NCBI GenBank assembly: GCA_964350695.1
Contig: CAYGKM010000006.1
Coordinates: 1 to 64,000 of the forward strand
Length of the DNA: 64,000 nucleotides
DNA from: TMED27 sp964350695
Lineage (GTDB): Bacteria; Pseudomonadota; Alphaproteobacteria; Micavibrionales; Micavibrionaceae
Reading direction: 5' to 3'
The notes beneath the pieces were generated by a model. It did no database searches and was not told the origin of the DNA. It worked only from the letters and a program-made list of their open reading frames with translations. The translations under genes were made by a program, and so were the position numbers. Below are positions 33,071 to 41,083 of this stretch, one piece after another. Position 1 is the stretch's first letter; the number at the start of each line of letters is the position of its first letter.

Positions 33071-34450
33071 ATGTTATATCACATGTACGAGATGCAGCAT
33101 GCATTATTGACGCCTATGCGTTTGCAAGCGGAGTTAGCGCGCACGGTTTTTCAAAGCCCCTGGAATCCGATGTCATATACGCAAGTCGGACGGAATATCA
33201 GTGCTTCTGCGGAAATGATCGAGCGTTTAACGAAGAAATTCGGGCGGCCGGAATTCGGTTTGCATGAAACAACCATCGGCGGAAGAAGCGTTGAAGTTGT
33301 TGAAAAAACAATTGTGGAAAAGCCGTTTTGCCGGCTGCTCAACTTCCACCGCCGTATAAAGCGCAATGATCCGAAGGTTTTATTGGTTGCGCCGATGTCC
33401 GGGCATTATTCCACGCTTTTACGCGGCACAGTCAAAGCGCTGCTGCCGCATCACAATGTATATATCACCGATTGGGAAGACGCACGCATGGTGCCGATGA
33501 AAGACGGTAAATTCAGCCTCGATACCTACATCACCTATTTACGTGAATTTATGAGCCTTTTAGGGCCGGATACGCATATTATTGCTGTGTGCCAACCGAC
33601 CGTTCCTGTTTTGGCGGCGGTGTCCTTGATGGCGACGGATAATGATCCGAACCAGCCTTTGTCTATGACGCTTATGGGCGGGCCTGTTGATACGCGAGTT
33701 TCAAAGACAGAAGTGACGGAATTGGCCGAGACGCGGCCTTTAAGCTGGTTTGAGAAAAGCGTAGTTATGGATGTGCCGATGCAGTACCCAGGCGCGTTTA
33801 GAAAGGTTTATCCCGGCTTTCTGCAGCTTAGCGGGTTTATGTCGATGAATATGGATCGCCATGTCGGCTCGTATATGGATTTTTATCAGCATCTGGTGAC
33901 AGGTGACGGTGACAGCGCCGAAGCACATAGACGGTTCTATAATGAATATTTGTCTGTGATGGATATTCCTGCAGAATTTTACCTGCAAACGATTGAAACC
34001 GTCTTCCAGAGACAGCTTTTACCGCGCGGGCGCATGAAATGGCGCGACCCGCTGACGGATGAGCTTATGGATGTTCGCCCGCAAGATATTCAGCGCACCG
34101 CGCTTTTGACGATTGAAGGGGAGCTTGATGATATTTCAGCGCGCGGCCAGACAACAGCGGCGCATGAGGTCTGTTATTCTATTCCGCAGCTTAAGCAATT
34201 CCACCATTTCCAGCTAGAATGCGGGCATTACGGGATTTTCAACGGCGGCAGATGGCGCGAACAAATTATGCCGCGTATCCGTCACTTTATGCGCGACCAG
34301 GCAAAATATGACCCTATCCCGAAAGAGGATTTGGAGAAAGTTCCTGACCTGAAGGCCGAACGGTATAATCGTGATGAACACGGCATTGCCGCTGTGCGCA
34401 GATGGATTAAAGAAAACCGAGAGCAAAGCCTTAAGGAAGTTGCGGACTAG
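33071..34450 (+). CDS. phaZ: intracellular polyhydroxyalkanoate depolymerase
   Basis: 459 residues, alpha/beta-hydrolase fold. It opens MLYHMYEMQHALL, as intracellular PHB depolymerases do, and carries a cysteine nucleophile C174 in the box IAVCQPTVPVLAA in place of a lipase serine, as in the Ralstonia intracellular enzyme. C-terminal LLTIEGELDDIS (acid) and ECGHYGIFNGGRWR (histidine) complete the triad. Suggests stored polyhydroxybutyrate as a carbon reserve, though no synthase is in the window. Good Shine-Dalgarno AAAGGA 11 bases before the ATG. Confidence 0.93.
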   Translation: MLYHMYEMQHALLTPMRLQAELARTVFQSPWNPMSYTQVGRNISASAEMIERLTKKFGRPEFGLHETTIGGRSVEVVEKTIVEKPFCRLLNFHRRIKRNDPKVLLVAPMSGHYSTLLRGTVKALLPHHNVYITDWEDARMVPMKDGKFSLDTYITYLREFMSLLGPDTHIIAVCQPTVPVLAAVSLMATDNDPNQPLSMTLMGGPVDTRVSKTEVTELAETRPLSWFEKSVVMDVPMQYPGAFRKVYPGFLQLSGFMSMNMDRHVGSYMDFYQHLVTGDGDSAEAHRRFYNEYLSVMDIPAEFYLQTIETVFQRQLLPRGRMKWRDPLTDELMDVRPQDIQRTALLTIEGELDDISARGQTTAAHEVCYSIPQLKQFHHFQLECGHYGIFNGGRWREQIMPRIRHFMRDQAKYDPIPKEDLEKVPDLKAERYNRDEHGIAAVRRWIKENREQSLKEVAD

Positions 34451-34458
34451 GCGCGCCC

Positions 34459-35142
34459 ATGTTTTCCGCCCCTGAGTTTCCCGATCACGTTATTTTGAAG
34501 AAGAGCGCCCGTGCGCGCCGCTTGGCGCTGCGGCTTGACCCCAAAGACCGCGCGTTTCATTTGATTATCCCTAAAGGCGTTTCGATGCGCCGCGCACAAG
34601 CCTTTGCCGAAAGTCATGAAAGCTGGATGCAGGAAAAGCTGCTGGATATGCCGATTCCGATCTATTTCGAAGATGGGGTGGTGCTGCCGATTTTCGGGCA
34701 GATGGTTGAAATCCGCTATGTGGACGAGCCGATGCGTCCTTCTATCCTTATGGAAGGCGGAGTTTTGTACGTGCGCGAAAACGCGGCGAATACGCCGGGG
34801 CGGATTGAACGATTTTTGAAAAAGCTCGCGCGTGATGAGCTTGAGATTTTGTCCAAGGAAAAAGCAGCCAAGATTTACAAGACCGTGAGCAAGGTCACGG
34901 TGCGCGACACCAAGAGCCGCTGGGGGTCTTGTACGTCTGATGGCAATCTTTCCTATTCATGGCGATTGATTTTCGCGCCGCCCGAGAGCTTTGATTATGT
35001 GGTGGCGCATGAAGTAGCGCATTTGCAGCATCTCGATCATTCGAAAGCGTTTTGGGGGGTGTGTAAAAAACTCTCCAGAAACTATAAGGACGGGCATCGC
35101 TGGATGAAGGAAAACAGCGACGAGCTTAGGCGTTACGGATAA
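34459..35142 (+). CDS. YgjP-like metallopeptidase (DUF45)
   Basis: 227 residues. SprT/YgjP-type zinc site with H184-E185 and H188 in HEVAHLQHLDHSKAFW and third ligand H194. Upstream, the DTKSRWGSCTSDGNLSYSWRL block is diagnostic of the DUF45 family. The N-terminal half, which reads ARRLALRLDPKDRAF, is typical of the family. Lies 8 bases after phaZ. Substrate unknown. Its 3' end overlaps ruvX by 17 bases in convergent orientation. Confidence 0.9.
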   Translation: MFSAPEFPDHVILKKSARARRLALRLDPKDRAFHLIIPKGVSMRRAQAFAESHESWMQEKLLDMPIPIYFEDGVVLPIFGQMVEIRYVDEPMRPSILMEGGVLYVRENAANTPGRIERFLKKLARDELEILSKEKAAKIYKTVSKVTVRDTKSRWGSCTSDGNLSYSWRLIFAPPESFDYVVAHEVAHLQHLDHSKAFWGVCKKLSRNYKDGHRWMKENSDELRRYG

Positions 35143-35611
35143 AATCCACCGCCCCTTGCAGGATGATTTGCGCGGCGAGCTTATCAATAAGGCCGGAAGA
35201 CTTTGCGTTTATTTTGGTTTTTCGCTTACCCACGAATCTATCCACAGACTCTTCCACGGAAACTGTGGATAACCTCTCATCCCAGAGGGCGATGAAAGCC
35301 CCCTGCCCCAGAATTTTTTCCATTTCATGTGCAAAATCACGAATGCTTTGCGCGCGCGGGCCTTCGCTGCCATCCATATTTACGGGATAGCCGATGATAA
35401 AGCCGCCGATTTCATATTCGGCGATCACGGTTTTGATTTCTTCCATGTCTTTTGTAAATTTAGTGCGGTTAATTGTTTTAAGCGGCGTGGCGAGACTCAT
35501 GCCTTCTGCGCAGAGCGCCAAACCGATGGTTTTTTTGCCCACATCAAGGCCAAGTAGCGCGGCGTTTTCGGGCGCTTGGTCTGCTATGTCTTTTAAAAGG
35601 CCGATCGTCAT
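35126..35611 (-). CDS. ruvX: RuvX/YqgF family putative Holliday junction resolvase
   Basis: 161 residues with an RNase H-like fold: LLGLDVGKKTIGLAL (first acidic residue), GFIIGYPVNMDGSEGPRAQ, LWDERLSTVSVE (second) and LIDKLAAQIILQ (third acidic residue). The family is associated with rRNA 5' processing as well as recombination. Divergent from gatC with 64 bases between; convergent and overlapping by 17 bases with the YgjP-like gene. Confidence 0.94.
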   Translation of the reverse strand: MTIGLLKDIADQAPENAALLGLDVGKKTIGLALCAEGMSLATPLKTINRTKFTKDMEEIKTVIAEYEIGGFIIGYPVNMDGSEGPRAQSIRDFAHEMEKILGQGAFIALWDERLSTVSVEESVDRFVGKRKTKINAKSSGLIDKLAAQIILQGAVDFIRNA

Positions 35612-35675
35612 ATAAAAAACCTTTGAGTTCTGGCGGTTAGGGGGTTAAAACAAACACCGAAAGGAACAATACCCT

Positions 35676-35972
35676 ATGTCTATGGATAAAGAAAACGTTC
35701 GTAAAGTGGCGCGCCTTGCCAGTATCGAAATGAGCGAGAGCGAATTAGAGAATATGGTGCCGCAGCTTAACAATATTCTGGGATGGATCGAGCAGCTTTC
35801 CGAGGTGGACACCGATAATGTCGAACCATTGGCAAGCGTTGTGGATATAGAGCTTGCGCTTCGCAAGGACGAGATTACAGACGGTAATGTACGCGAGAAA
35901 GTTTTGGCGAATGCACCCGAAGAGACACAAGGATTTTTCGTTGTGCCGAAAGTTGTGGAGCAAGAAGGATAG
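35676..35972 (+). CDS. gatC: aspartyl/glutamyl-tRNA amidotransferase subunit C
   Basis: 98 residues that wrap around GatA and stabilise GatCAB, the enzyme that converts mischarged Glu-tRNA(Gln) and Asp-tRNA(Asn) to the amidated forms. Matches: VRKVARLASIEMSESELE, LNNILGWIEQLSEVDTDNVEPLA. Starts at the ATG at 35676; the next in-frame ATG (35682) gives two residues less. First gene of gatC-gatA-X-gatB. Confidence 0.95.
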   Translation: MSMDKENVRKVARLASIEMSESELENMVPQLNNILGWIEQLSEVDTDNVEPLASVVDIELALRKDEITDGNVREKVLANAPEETQGFFVVPKVVEQEG

Positions 35973-35975
35973 ATT

Positions 35976-37460
35976 ATGAGCGATTTAACACATCTCACGA
36001 TTACGGACGCGCTTACGGGGCTGAAGAACAAAGATTTTACATCCGTGGAGTTAGCGCAGGCGCATATTGATGCAGCGTCGGCGGCAAAAGATTTGAATGT
36101 CTATATTACGGAGACTCCAGAGATTGCGCTGAAACAAGCGGCGGCATCGGATGCAAAATATGCCGATGGGTCTGCGGGCGCATTGGAAGGCATTCCGCTG
36201 GCGATTAAAGATTTGTTCTGCACCGACGGGACGCAAACAACGGCAGGCAGCCACATCCTTGAAGGCTTTACGCCGCAATATGAATCAACCGTGACGAGCA
36301 AGCTCTTTGCCGATGGCGCGGTTATGCTTGGCAAAGCAAATTTGGATGAATTTGCGATGGGGTCAGCTAACACGACAAGCTATTACGGCAATGTGATTAA
36401 TCCGTGGAAGACCGATGATGGGCGCGACCGCGTGCCGGGCGGCTCATCCGGCGGATCAGCGGCCGCCGTGGCGGCGCGGATTGCTATGGGTTCAACAGGA
36501 ACAGATACGGGCGGATCTATCCGCCAGCCTGCATCGTTTTGCGGGATTGTCGGGATTAAACCAACCTATGGGCGCTGCTCTCGTTGGGGCACGGTGGCGT
36601 TCTCATCCTCGCTTGATCAAGCGGGAAGTTTTGGACGTACAGTGGAAGACAGCGCGTTGTTGCTGCAATCTATGAGCGGATTTGACGCGAAGGACAGCAC
36701 ATCCGCGAAGATTGATGTTCCTGATTTTACAGGGATGCTTAACAGTGACATCAAAGGTTTGAAAGTTGGCATTCCGAAAGAATACCGCATGGACGGCATG
36801 CCCGAAGAAATTGTGAAACTCTGGGAGACAGGGATTGCGATGATGAAGGATGCGGGCGCGGAGATTATTGAGGTTTCTTTGCCGCATACGAAATATGCGC
36901 TGCCGACATATTATATTATCGCGCCGGCGGAGGCGTCTTCTAACCTTGCGCGTTATGACGGCGTTCGGTATGGCTTCCGCGCTGAAAATACCGATATCTT
37001 GAAAGACATGTATGCCAAGACACGCGCCGAAGGCTTTGGCGATGAAGTGAAGCGCCGCATTATGATCGGCACGTATGCGCTGTCTGCGGGGTATTATGAT
37101 GCTTATTACATTAAGGCGCAGAAAGTGCGCCGTTTGATCTCGGATGATTTCACTAAAGCGTATGAGAAATGTGATGTGCTTCTTACGCCTACCGCGCCAT
37201 CATCAGCGTTTGCGATTGGCGAGAAGGAAGATGACCCGATCAAGATGTATTTGAACGATGTATTTACGGTTCCCGCATCCTTGGCAGGTTTGCCGGGGAT
37301 TTCGGTTCCTGTCGGGCTTGACCATGAGGGGCTGCCTATGGGCTTGCAGATTTTGGGCCGTGCATGGGATGAACAAACGGTATTGAACGCGGCGCTTGCG
37401 CTGGAAAAGGCAGCGGCGTTCAGCGCCCTGCCCCAAACCTTAACAGCGAAGGCAGCATAA
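35976..37460 (+). CDS. gatA: aspartyl/glutamyl-tRNA amidotransferase subunit A
   Basis: 494-residue amidase-signature glutaminase. Catalytic triad Ser-cisSer-Lys read as K78 (PLAIKDLFCTDG), cis-serine S156 (RVPGGSSGGSAAAVA) and nucleophile S180 (GSTGTDTGGSIRQPA). Starts 3 bases after gatC and ends 1 base before the next gene's ATG. Length is typical. With GatC and GatB indicates that Gln-tRNA and/or Asn-tRNA are made by the indirect route. Confidence 0.96.
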   Translation: MSDLTHLTITDALTGLKNKDFTSVELAQAHIDAASAAKDLNVYITETPEIALKQAAASDAKYADGSAGALEGIPLAIKDLFCTDGTQTTAGSHILEGFTPQYESTVTSKLFADGAVMLGKANLDEFAMGSANTTSYYGNVINPWKTDDGRDRVPGGSSGGSAAAVAARIAMGSTGTDTGGSIRQPASFCGIVGIKPTYGRCSRWGTVAFSSSLDQAGSFGRTVEDSALLLQSMSGFDAKDSTSAKIDVPDFTGMLNSDIKGLKVGIPKEYRMDGMPEEIVKLWETGIAMMKDAGAEIIEVSLPHTKYALPTYYIIAPAEASSNLARYDGVRYGFRAENTDILKDMYAKTRAEGFGDEVKRRIMIGTYALSAGYYDAYYIKAQKVRRLISDDFTKAYEKCDVLLTPTAPSSAFAIGEKEDDPIKMYLNDVFTVPASLAGLPGISVPVGLDHEGLPMGLQILGRAWDEQTVLNAALALEKAAAFSALPQTLTAKAA

Positions 37461-37461
37461 C

Positions 37462-38199
37462 ATGGCACGCAGCATTTTAATTGTTCTCGGACTCATCGTG
37501 GTTGCCGTTGCGGGCGCTGCGATGGCAGAGGTCTATATCAAAAAGGACACAACCAATAACCAGACATTTCAGAAATCTGAAAAGCCTGTGGTGGAGGAGA
37601 AAACGCTTGAGCCGCAAAAAACATTAGAGCCGCAATCGAATAGCGAGTTGAAAGACCTTCAGGGCGGAGCAACCATACCGGAAGAAAAAGCAGACGTGCC
37701 TGCCGAACGTCAGCTTACAATCTCCGAACATGCAAATGCGTATTTTCAAAACTGCGTACAGCAGGACCATCCGATTTTGCAGGGCGAAAACCTTGAGCTG
37801 TTTTGCGGGTGTACGTCCGCAAATATGACGAAAGTGATGACCCCTGAGCAGGTCAAAGCGATGAACACCGATACCTCAGAGGGGCAATATCAGCGCAACC
37901 GCATGCTTCTTATGGTGTATACGCCATGCATCGAATATCCGACGCGGGCGCTGATCGTGAATAGCTGCACGAAGCAAACATCTTTGCGTAAACCTGAAAA
38001 GACATGCGGATGCATCGCAGATGGTATGGCCGATTTCATGAACAAGAACGCGCCTTTGGCGATTAAAGAAGCGATTCAAAGAGACCAAAAAGATTTGGAC
38101 CCCTTGCGGCTTTTGCTGGAGAGCCCTGCTTACGGCCAAATGGAAAAATTTTATTTAAAAACATGCGTAGCAAAGTTTGAAGAAGGACAGGTGTTTTAG
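37462..38199 (+). CDS. exported or anchored protein with a duplicated CGC motif, between gatA and gatB
   Basis: 245 residues: one hydrophobic segment at 5-22 (signal anchor), a proline/glutamate-rich linker to about residue 80, and a folded C-terminal part with eight cysteines. The fold looks like two copies of one module: cysteine, 12-16 residues, then CGC, then 4 residues and M, 3 residues and M (CGCTSANMTKVM and CGCIADGMADFM), then a further cysteine. This suggests paired disulfides in an oxidising periplasm. It begins 1 base after gatA and ends 3 bases before gatB. Function unknown. Confidence 0.82.
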   Translation: MARSILIVLGLIVVAVAGAAMAEVYIKKDTTNNQTFQKSEKPVVEEKTLEPQKTLEPQSNSELKDLQGGATIPEEKADVPAERQLTISEHANAYFQNCVQQDHPILQGENLELFCGCTSANMTKVMTPEQVKAMNTDTSEGQYQRNRMLLMVYTPCIEYPTRALIVNSCTKQTSLRKPEKTCGCIADGMADFMNKNAPLAIKEAIQRDQKDLDPLRLLLESPAYGQMEKFYLKTCVAKFEEGQVF

Positions 38200-38202
38200 A
38201 CG

Positions 38203-39654
38203 ATGGCTTATCTTGTAAAAGGCGAAACCGGAGATTGGGAAGTTGTGATCGGCATGGAAGTACACGCACAAGTGACGTGTAAGTCCAAGCTATTTTCCGG
38301 TGCGGCGACGGATTTTGGCGCAGAACCCAACACGCAAGTATCACTTGTTGATGCGGCGATGCCCGGCATGTTGCCTGTTTTGAATGAATATGTTGTTGAG
38401 CAAGCGATCCGCACAGGATTGGGCTTAAACTCCAAGATCAATAATATGAGCGTTTTTGAGCGCAAAAATTACTTCTACCCCGATTTGCCGCAAGGGTATC
38501 AGATTTCGCAGATGGTTCACCCCATCGTTGGCGAAGGCGTGATCGAAATTGATTTGCCGGATGGCTCGACCAAAAATATCGGCATTACGCGTTTGCACCT
38601 TGAGCAAGATGCGGGTAAATCCGTGCATGATCAGCACCCGACGAAGTCTTTTGTAGATTTGAACCGCTCTGGCTGCGCGCTTATGGAGATTGTATCCGAG
38701 CCGGATATCCGAAGCCCCGATGAGGCGACCGCTTATCTTTCCAAGCTGCGTATGATTTTGCAGTATTTGGGTACGTGTAACGGGAATATGGATGAAGGCT
38801 CTATGCGGGCGGATGTGAATATTTCTATTCGCAAGCTCGGCGATCCTTTGGGGACGCGCGCGGAGATCAAGAACGTGAACTCGCTTAAGGCTGTGCAGCA
38901 AGCGATTGATTATGAGGTTTTGCGCCAGATCGAGATACTTGAAGATGGCGGCGAAGTGGACCAAGAAACGCGCCTTTGGGACCCCGCCAAAAACGAAACG
39001 CGCTCTATGCGATCAAAAGAAGATGCGCATGATTACCGCTATTTCCCTGATCCTGATTTGTTGCCGCTTCATGTGAGCAATGATCAGATCGAGAGCATTC
39101 GCAAAACATTGCCTGAGCTGCCCGATCAAAAGAAGCACCGCTTTATGGATGAATACGGGCTTAGCCTTTATGATTCATCGGTGCTGATCGCGGAGCAAAA
39201 CCGCGCGGCGTATTACGAGACGGTAGTGAATGACAACGACCCGAAGCTTGCCGCGAACTGGGTGATTAATGAATTGCTTGGGATTTTGAATAAAAACGAA
39301 ACCGATCTTGAGGACTCGCCCATTACGGCAGAAAAGCTCGGTGGGCTTATTGCGCTGATTTCCGATAACACTATTTCAGGCAAAATTGCCAAGGATGTGT
39401 TTGCCGCAATGTATGAAACCGGCAAAGACGCGGTGACGATTGTTGAAGAAAAAGGCTTGAAGCAAGTGACCGATACGGGCGCGATTGAAGCCATTATCGA
39501 CGAAGTGATTGCCGAGAACCAAGGACAGGTTGAAGCCTATAGAGGCGGGAAAGACAAGCTGTTTGGCTTCTTTGTCGGACAGGTGATGCAAAAAACCCAA
39601 GGCAAGGCGAACCCTGCTGCGGTGAATGATTTGCTGAAAAAGAAATTGGGGTAG
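38203..39654 (+). CDS. gatB: aspartyl/glutamyl-tRNA amidotransferase subunit B
   Basis: 483-residue kinase/amidotransferase subunit of GatCAB. Starts with GDWEVVIGMEVHAQV, then SKLFSGAATDFGAEPNT, the FERKNYFYPDLPQGYQISQ stretch and the DLNRSGCALMEIVSEPD block, all GatB hallmarks; the C-terminal GatB/YqeY tail is recognisable. Follows the CGC-motif gene by 3 bases. Length is typical. Confidence 0.96.
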   Translation: MAYLVKGETGDWEVVIGMEVHAQVTCKSKLFSGAATDFGAEPNTQVSLVDAAMPGMLPVLNEYVVEQAIRTGLGLNSKINNMSVFERKNYFYPDLPQGYQISQMVHPIVGEGVIEIDLPDGSTKNIGITRLHLEQDAGKSVHDQHPTKSFVDLNRSGCALMEIVSEPDIRSPDEATAYLSKLRMILQYLGTCNGNMDEGSMRADVNISIRKLGDPLGTRAEIKNVNSLKAVQQAIDYEVLRQIEILEDGGEVDQETRLWDPAKNETRSMRSKEDAHDYRYFPDPDLLPLHVSNDQIESIRKTLPELPDQKKHRFMDEYGLSLYDSSVLIAEQNRAAYYETVVNDNDPKLAANWVINELLGILNKNETDLEDSPITAEKLGGLIALISDNTISGKIAKDVFAAMYETGKDAVTIVEEKGLKQVTDTGAIEAIIDEVIAENQGQVEAYRGGKDKLFGFFVGQVMQKTQGKANPAAVNDLLKKKLG

Positions 39655-39659
39655 GATTT

Positions 39660-40268
39660 ATGTCTCTTAGCAAAGGTGACACCGCCCCGCTCAACGTGAC
39701 CAGAGAGGCCAAGCACCGTGTGTTTGTCGGCCTTGGATGGGATCCGAATGAAAAGACAGGATTGCTCGACCAAGCTAAAGCGCTTTTAAAAGGGCAAGAG
39801 CTTCATCACGATCTTGATCTATCCGCCTATATCTTTGATATCAACAAACGCTATATCGGGCACGTCTCGGCGGAGACCGGACGGCAAGTTGACCAGACAG
39901 GCCAGATTTATCACAGCGGCGATAACGTCGAGGGAATTGGCGAAGGCGACGACGAGCAAATCTCGGTTGAGCTTAAAGGGCTTGATGCCACGATACATTC
40001 TATTTTGTTTAAGGCCTCGATAAAGAGCGGACATGTTTTCGGGGATATCAAAGACCCCGAAATTCGCATTGGGGATGGATATTCCGGTCATACATTTGCA
40101 CAGCATAATTTAACAGCCGAGGGCGGCGCGAAAAAATCGGCATATATATTCGCGCAGATTATCAGAACAGCCGAAAATACGTGGAGCATTCATCATATCG
40201 ATACATATTTGGATATGGCGCAGCCCGATGATTGGATAGAAACGCTAAAACCTTATCTTTGCTCATAA
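39660..40268 (+). CDS. TerD domain stress protein
   Basis: 202 residues in one TerD (calcium-binding beta-sandwich) domain: VFVGLGWDPNEKTG, HHDLDLSAYIFDINKRYIG, the calcium-type QIYHSGDNVEGIGEGDDEQI, and IHSILFKASI. TerD proteins are part of tellurite-resistance and phage-inhibition loci, but here no other ter gene is present. An AGGA Shine-Dalgarno precedes the ATG, which lies 5 bases after gatB. Its stop is followed within 52 bases by tRNA-Ser. Confidence 0.88.
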   Translation: MSLSKGDTAPLNVTREAKHRVFVGLGWDPNEKTGLLDQAKALLKGQELHHDLDLSAYIFDINKRYIGHVSAETGRQVDQTGQIYHSGDNVEGIGEGDDEQISVELKGLDATIHSILFKASIKSGHVFGDIKDPEIRIGDGYSGHTFAQHNLTAEGGAKKSAYIFAQIIRTAENTWSIHHIDTYLDMAQPDDWIETLKPYLCS

Positions 40269-40274
40269 AAACCA

Positions 40275-40303
40275 TTGCAAAACCACCCTACCCCCTCTAA
40301 AAC
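40275..40303 (+). promoter_or_regulatory. candidate promoter for tRNA-Ser
   Basis: TTGCAA (40275-40280) and TAAAAC (40298-40303) with an exact 17-base spacer, starting 7 bases after the TerD gene stop. Predicted transcript start near 40310, about 11 bases before the tRNA. Confidence 0.45.
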
Positions 40304-40320
40304 ATAAACCTTAAATGTGT

Positions 40321-40413
40321 GGACACTTGGCCGAGTGGCTGAAGGCGCGCCCCTGCTAAGGGTGTATAGGGTTTATAGCTCTATCGAGGGTTCGAATCCC
40401 TCAGTGTCCGCCA
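40321..40413 (+). tRNA. tRNA-Ser(GCT)
   Basis: Acceptor stem GGACACT / AGTGTCC (40321-40327 with 40403-40409), discriminator G and an encoded CCA (40411-40413). Anticodon GCT at 40355-40357 in the loop CTGCTAA, closed by the five-pair stem 40348-40352 / 40360-40364. A long variable arm (about 40365-40385) and the T loop TTCGAATC are typical of a class II serine tRNA. It reads AGC and AGU codons. The 93-base total length and encoded CCA fit a bacterial gene. Confidence 0.95.
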
Positions 40414-40446
40414 TTTCTGATTATACTATCTGATTGGACCTCTTCT

Positions 40447-41061
40447 ATGATCCGCGCCCTTAAGACCACGCTCAAACATTTCATCACCCCGAAATTTAAA
40501 TATCTGCATCGCTTTGATTTTCATCGCGGAGATGTTGTGATTGATTTGGGTGCCAATGTTGGTGAGGTGATGGAGTATTTTATATCCAAAGGCGCGGTTG
40601 TGCATGGATATGAACCCAACCCGCATGCGTTTCAGGTTTTGAGTGCGCGCGTTGGAAATAAGAAAAATGCGCATATCCATCAATGCGCTGTCTCCAATTA
40701 TGACGGTTCAGCCCATTTTTGGCTTCATGCCTACCATGCGAGCAATGAGGTTGAGTTTTCACAAAGCGGGTCTTTGCGTCAGGAAAAAAACAATCTGGGC
40801 GATGACACTATAGAAGTCCCTGTGATTGACATTAAGGATGTCTTGAGCGCGCACGACCATATCAAGCTGATCAAGATTGATATTGAGGGCGGCGAGTATG
40901 ACATCATGGATGAAATTTTGAACCGGATGGACAAGATCGATATTGTTTTGCTTGAGACGCACGAGACCAAAAGCGAAGCCTTCGTGGAGCCGCATCGCAA
41001 ATTAATGGCGAAAATTGAAAACTCTGCTCATAAAGACAAGATTTTGCTTGATTGGTTTTAG
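40447..41061 (+). CDS. FkbM family methyltransferase
   Basis: 204 residues. SAM-binding motif I is VIDLGANVGEVMEYF, with acidic EPNPHAF after strand two; the LIKIDIEGGEYDIMDEIL block is the FkbM signature, and the C-terminal VLLETHETKSEAF is typical. FkbM proteins methylate hydroxyls on sugars or polyketides; substrate is unknown here. Starts 34 bases after tRNA-Ser with no terminator seen between. Confidence 0.88.
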   Translation: MIRALKTTLKHFITPKFKYLHRFDFHRGDVVIDLGANVGEVMEYFISKGAVVHGYEPNPHAFQVLSARVGNKKNAHIHQCAVSNYDGSAHFWLHAYHASNEVEFSQSGSLRQEKNNLGDDTIEVPVIDIKDVLSAHDHIKLIKIDIEGGEYDIMDEILNRMDKIDIVLLETHETKSEAFVEPHRKLMAKIENSAHKDKILLDWF

Positions 41062-41083
41062 GCCCTAGGCCCACAATGAAGGC

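Noticed and set aside
40269..40446. Integration site at tRNA-Ser
   Set aside because: I see no repeat of the tRNA 3' end in the downstream sequence and no integrase.
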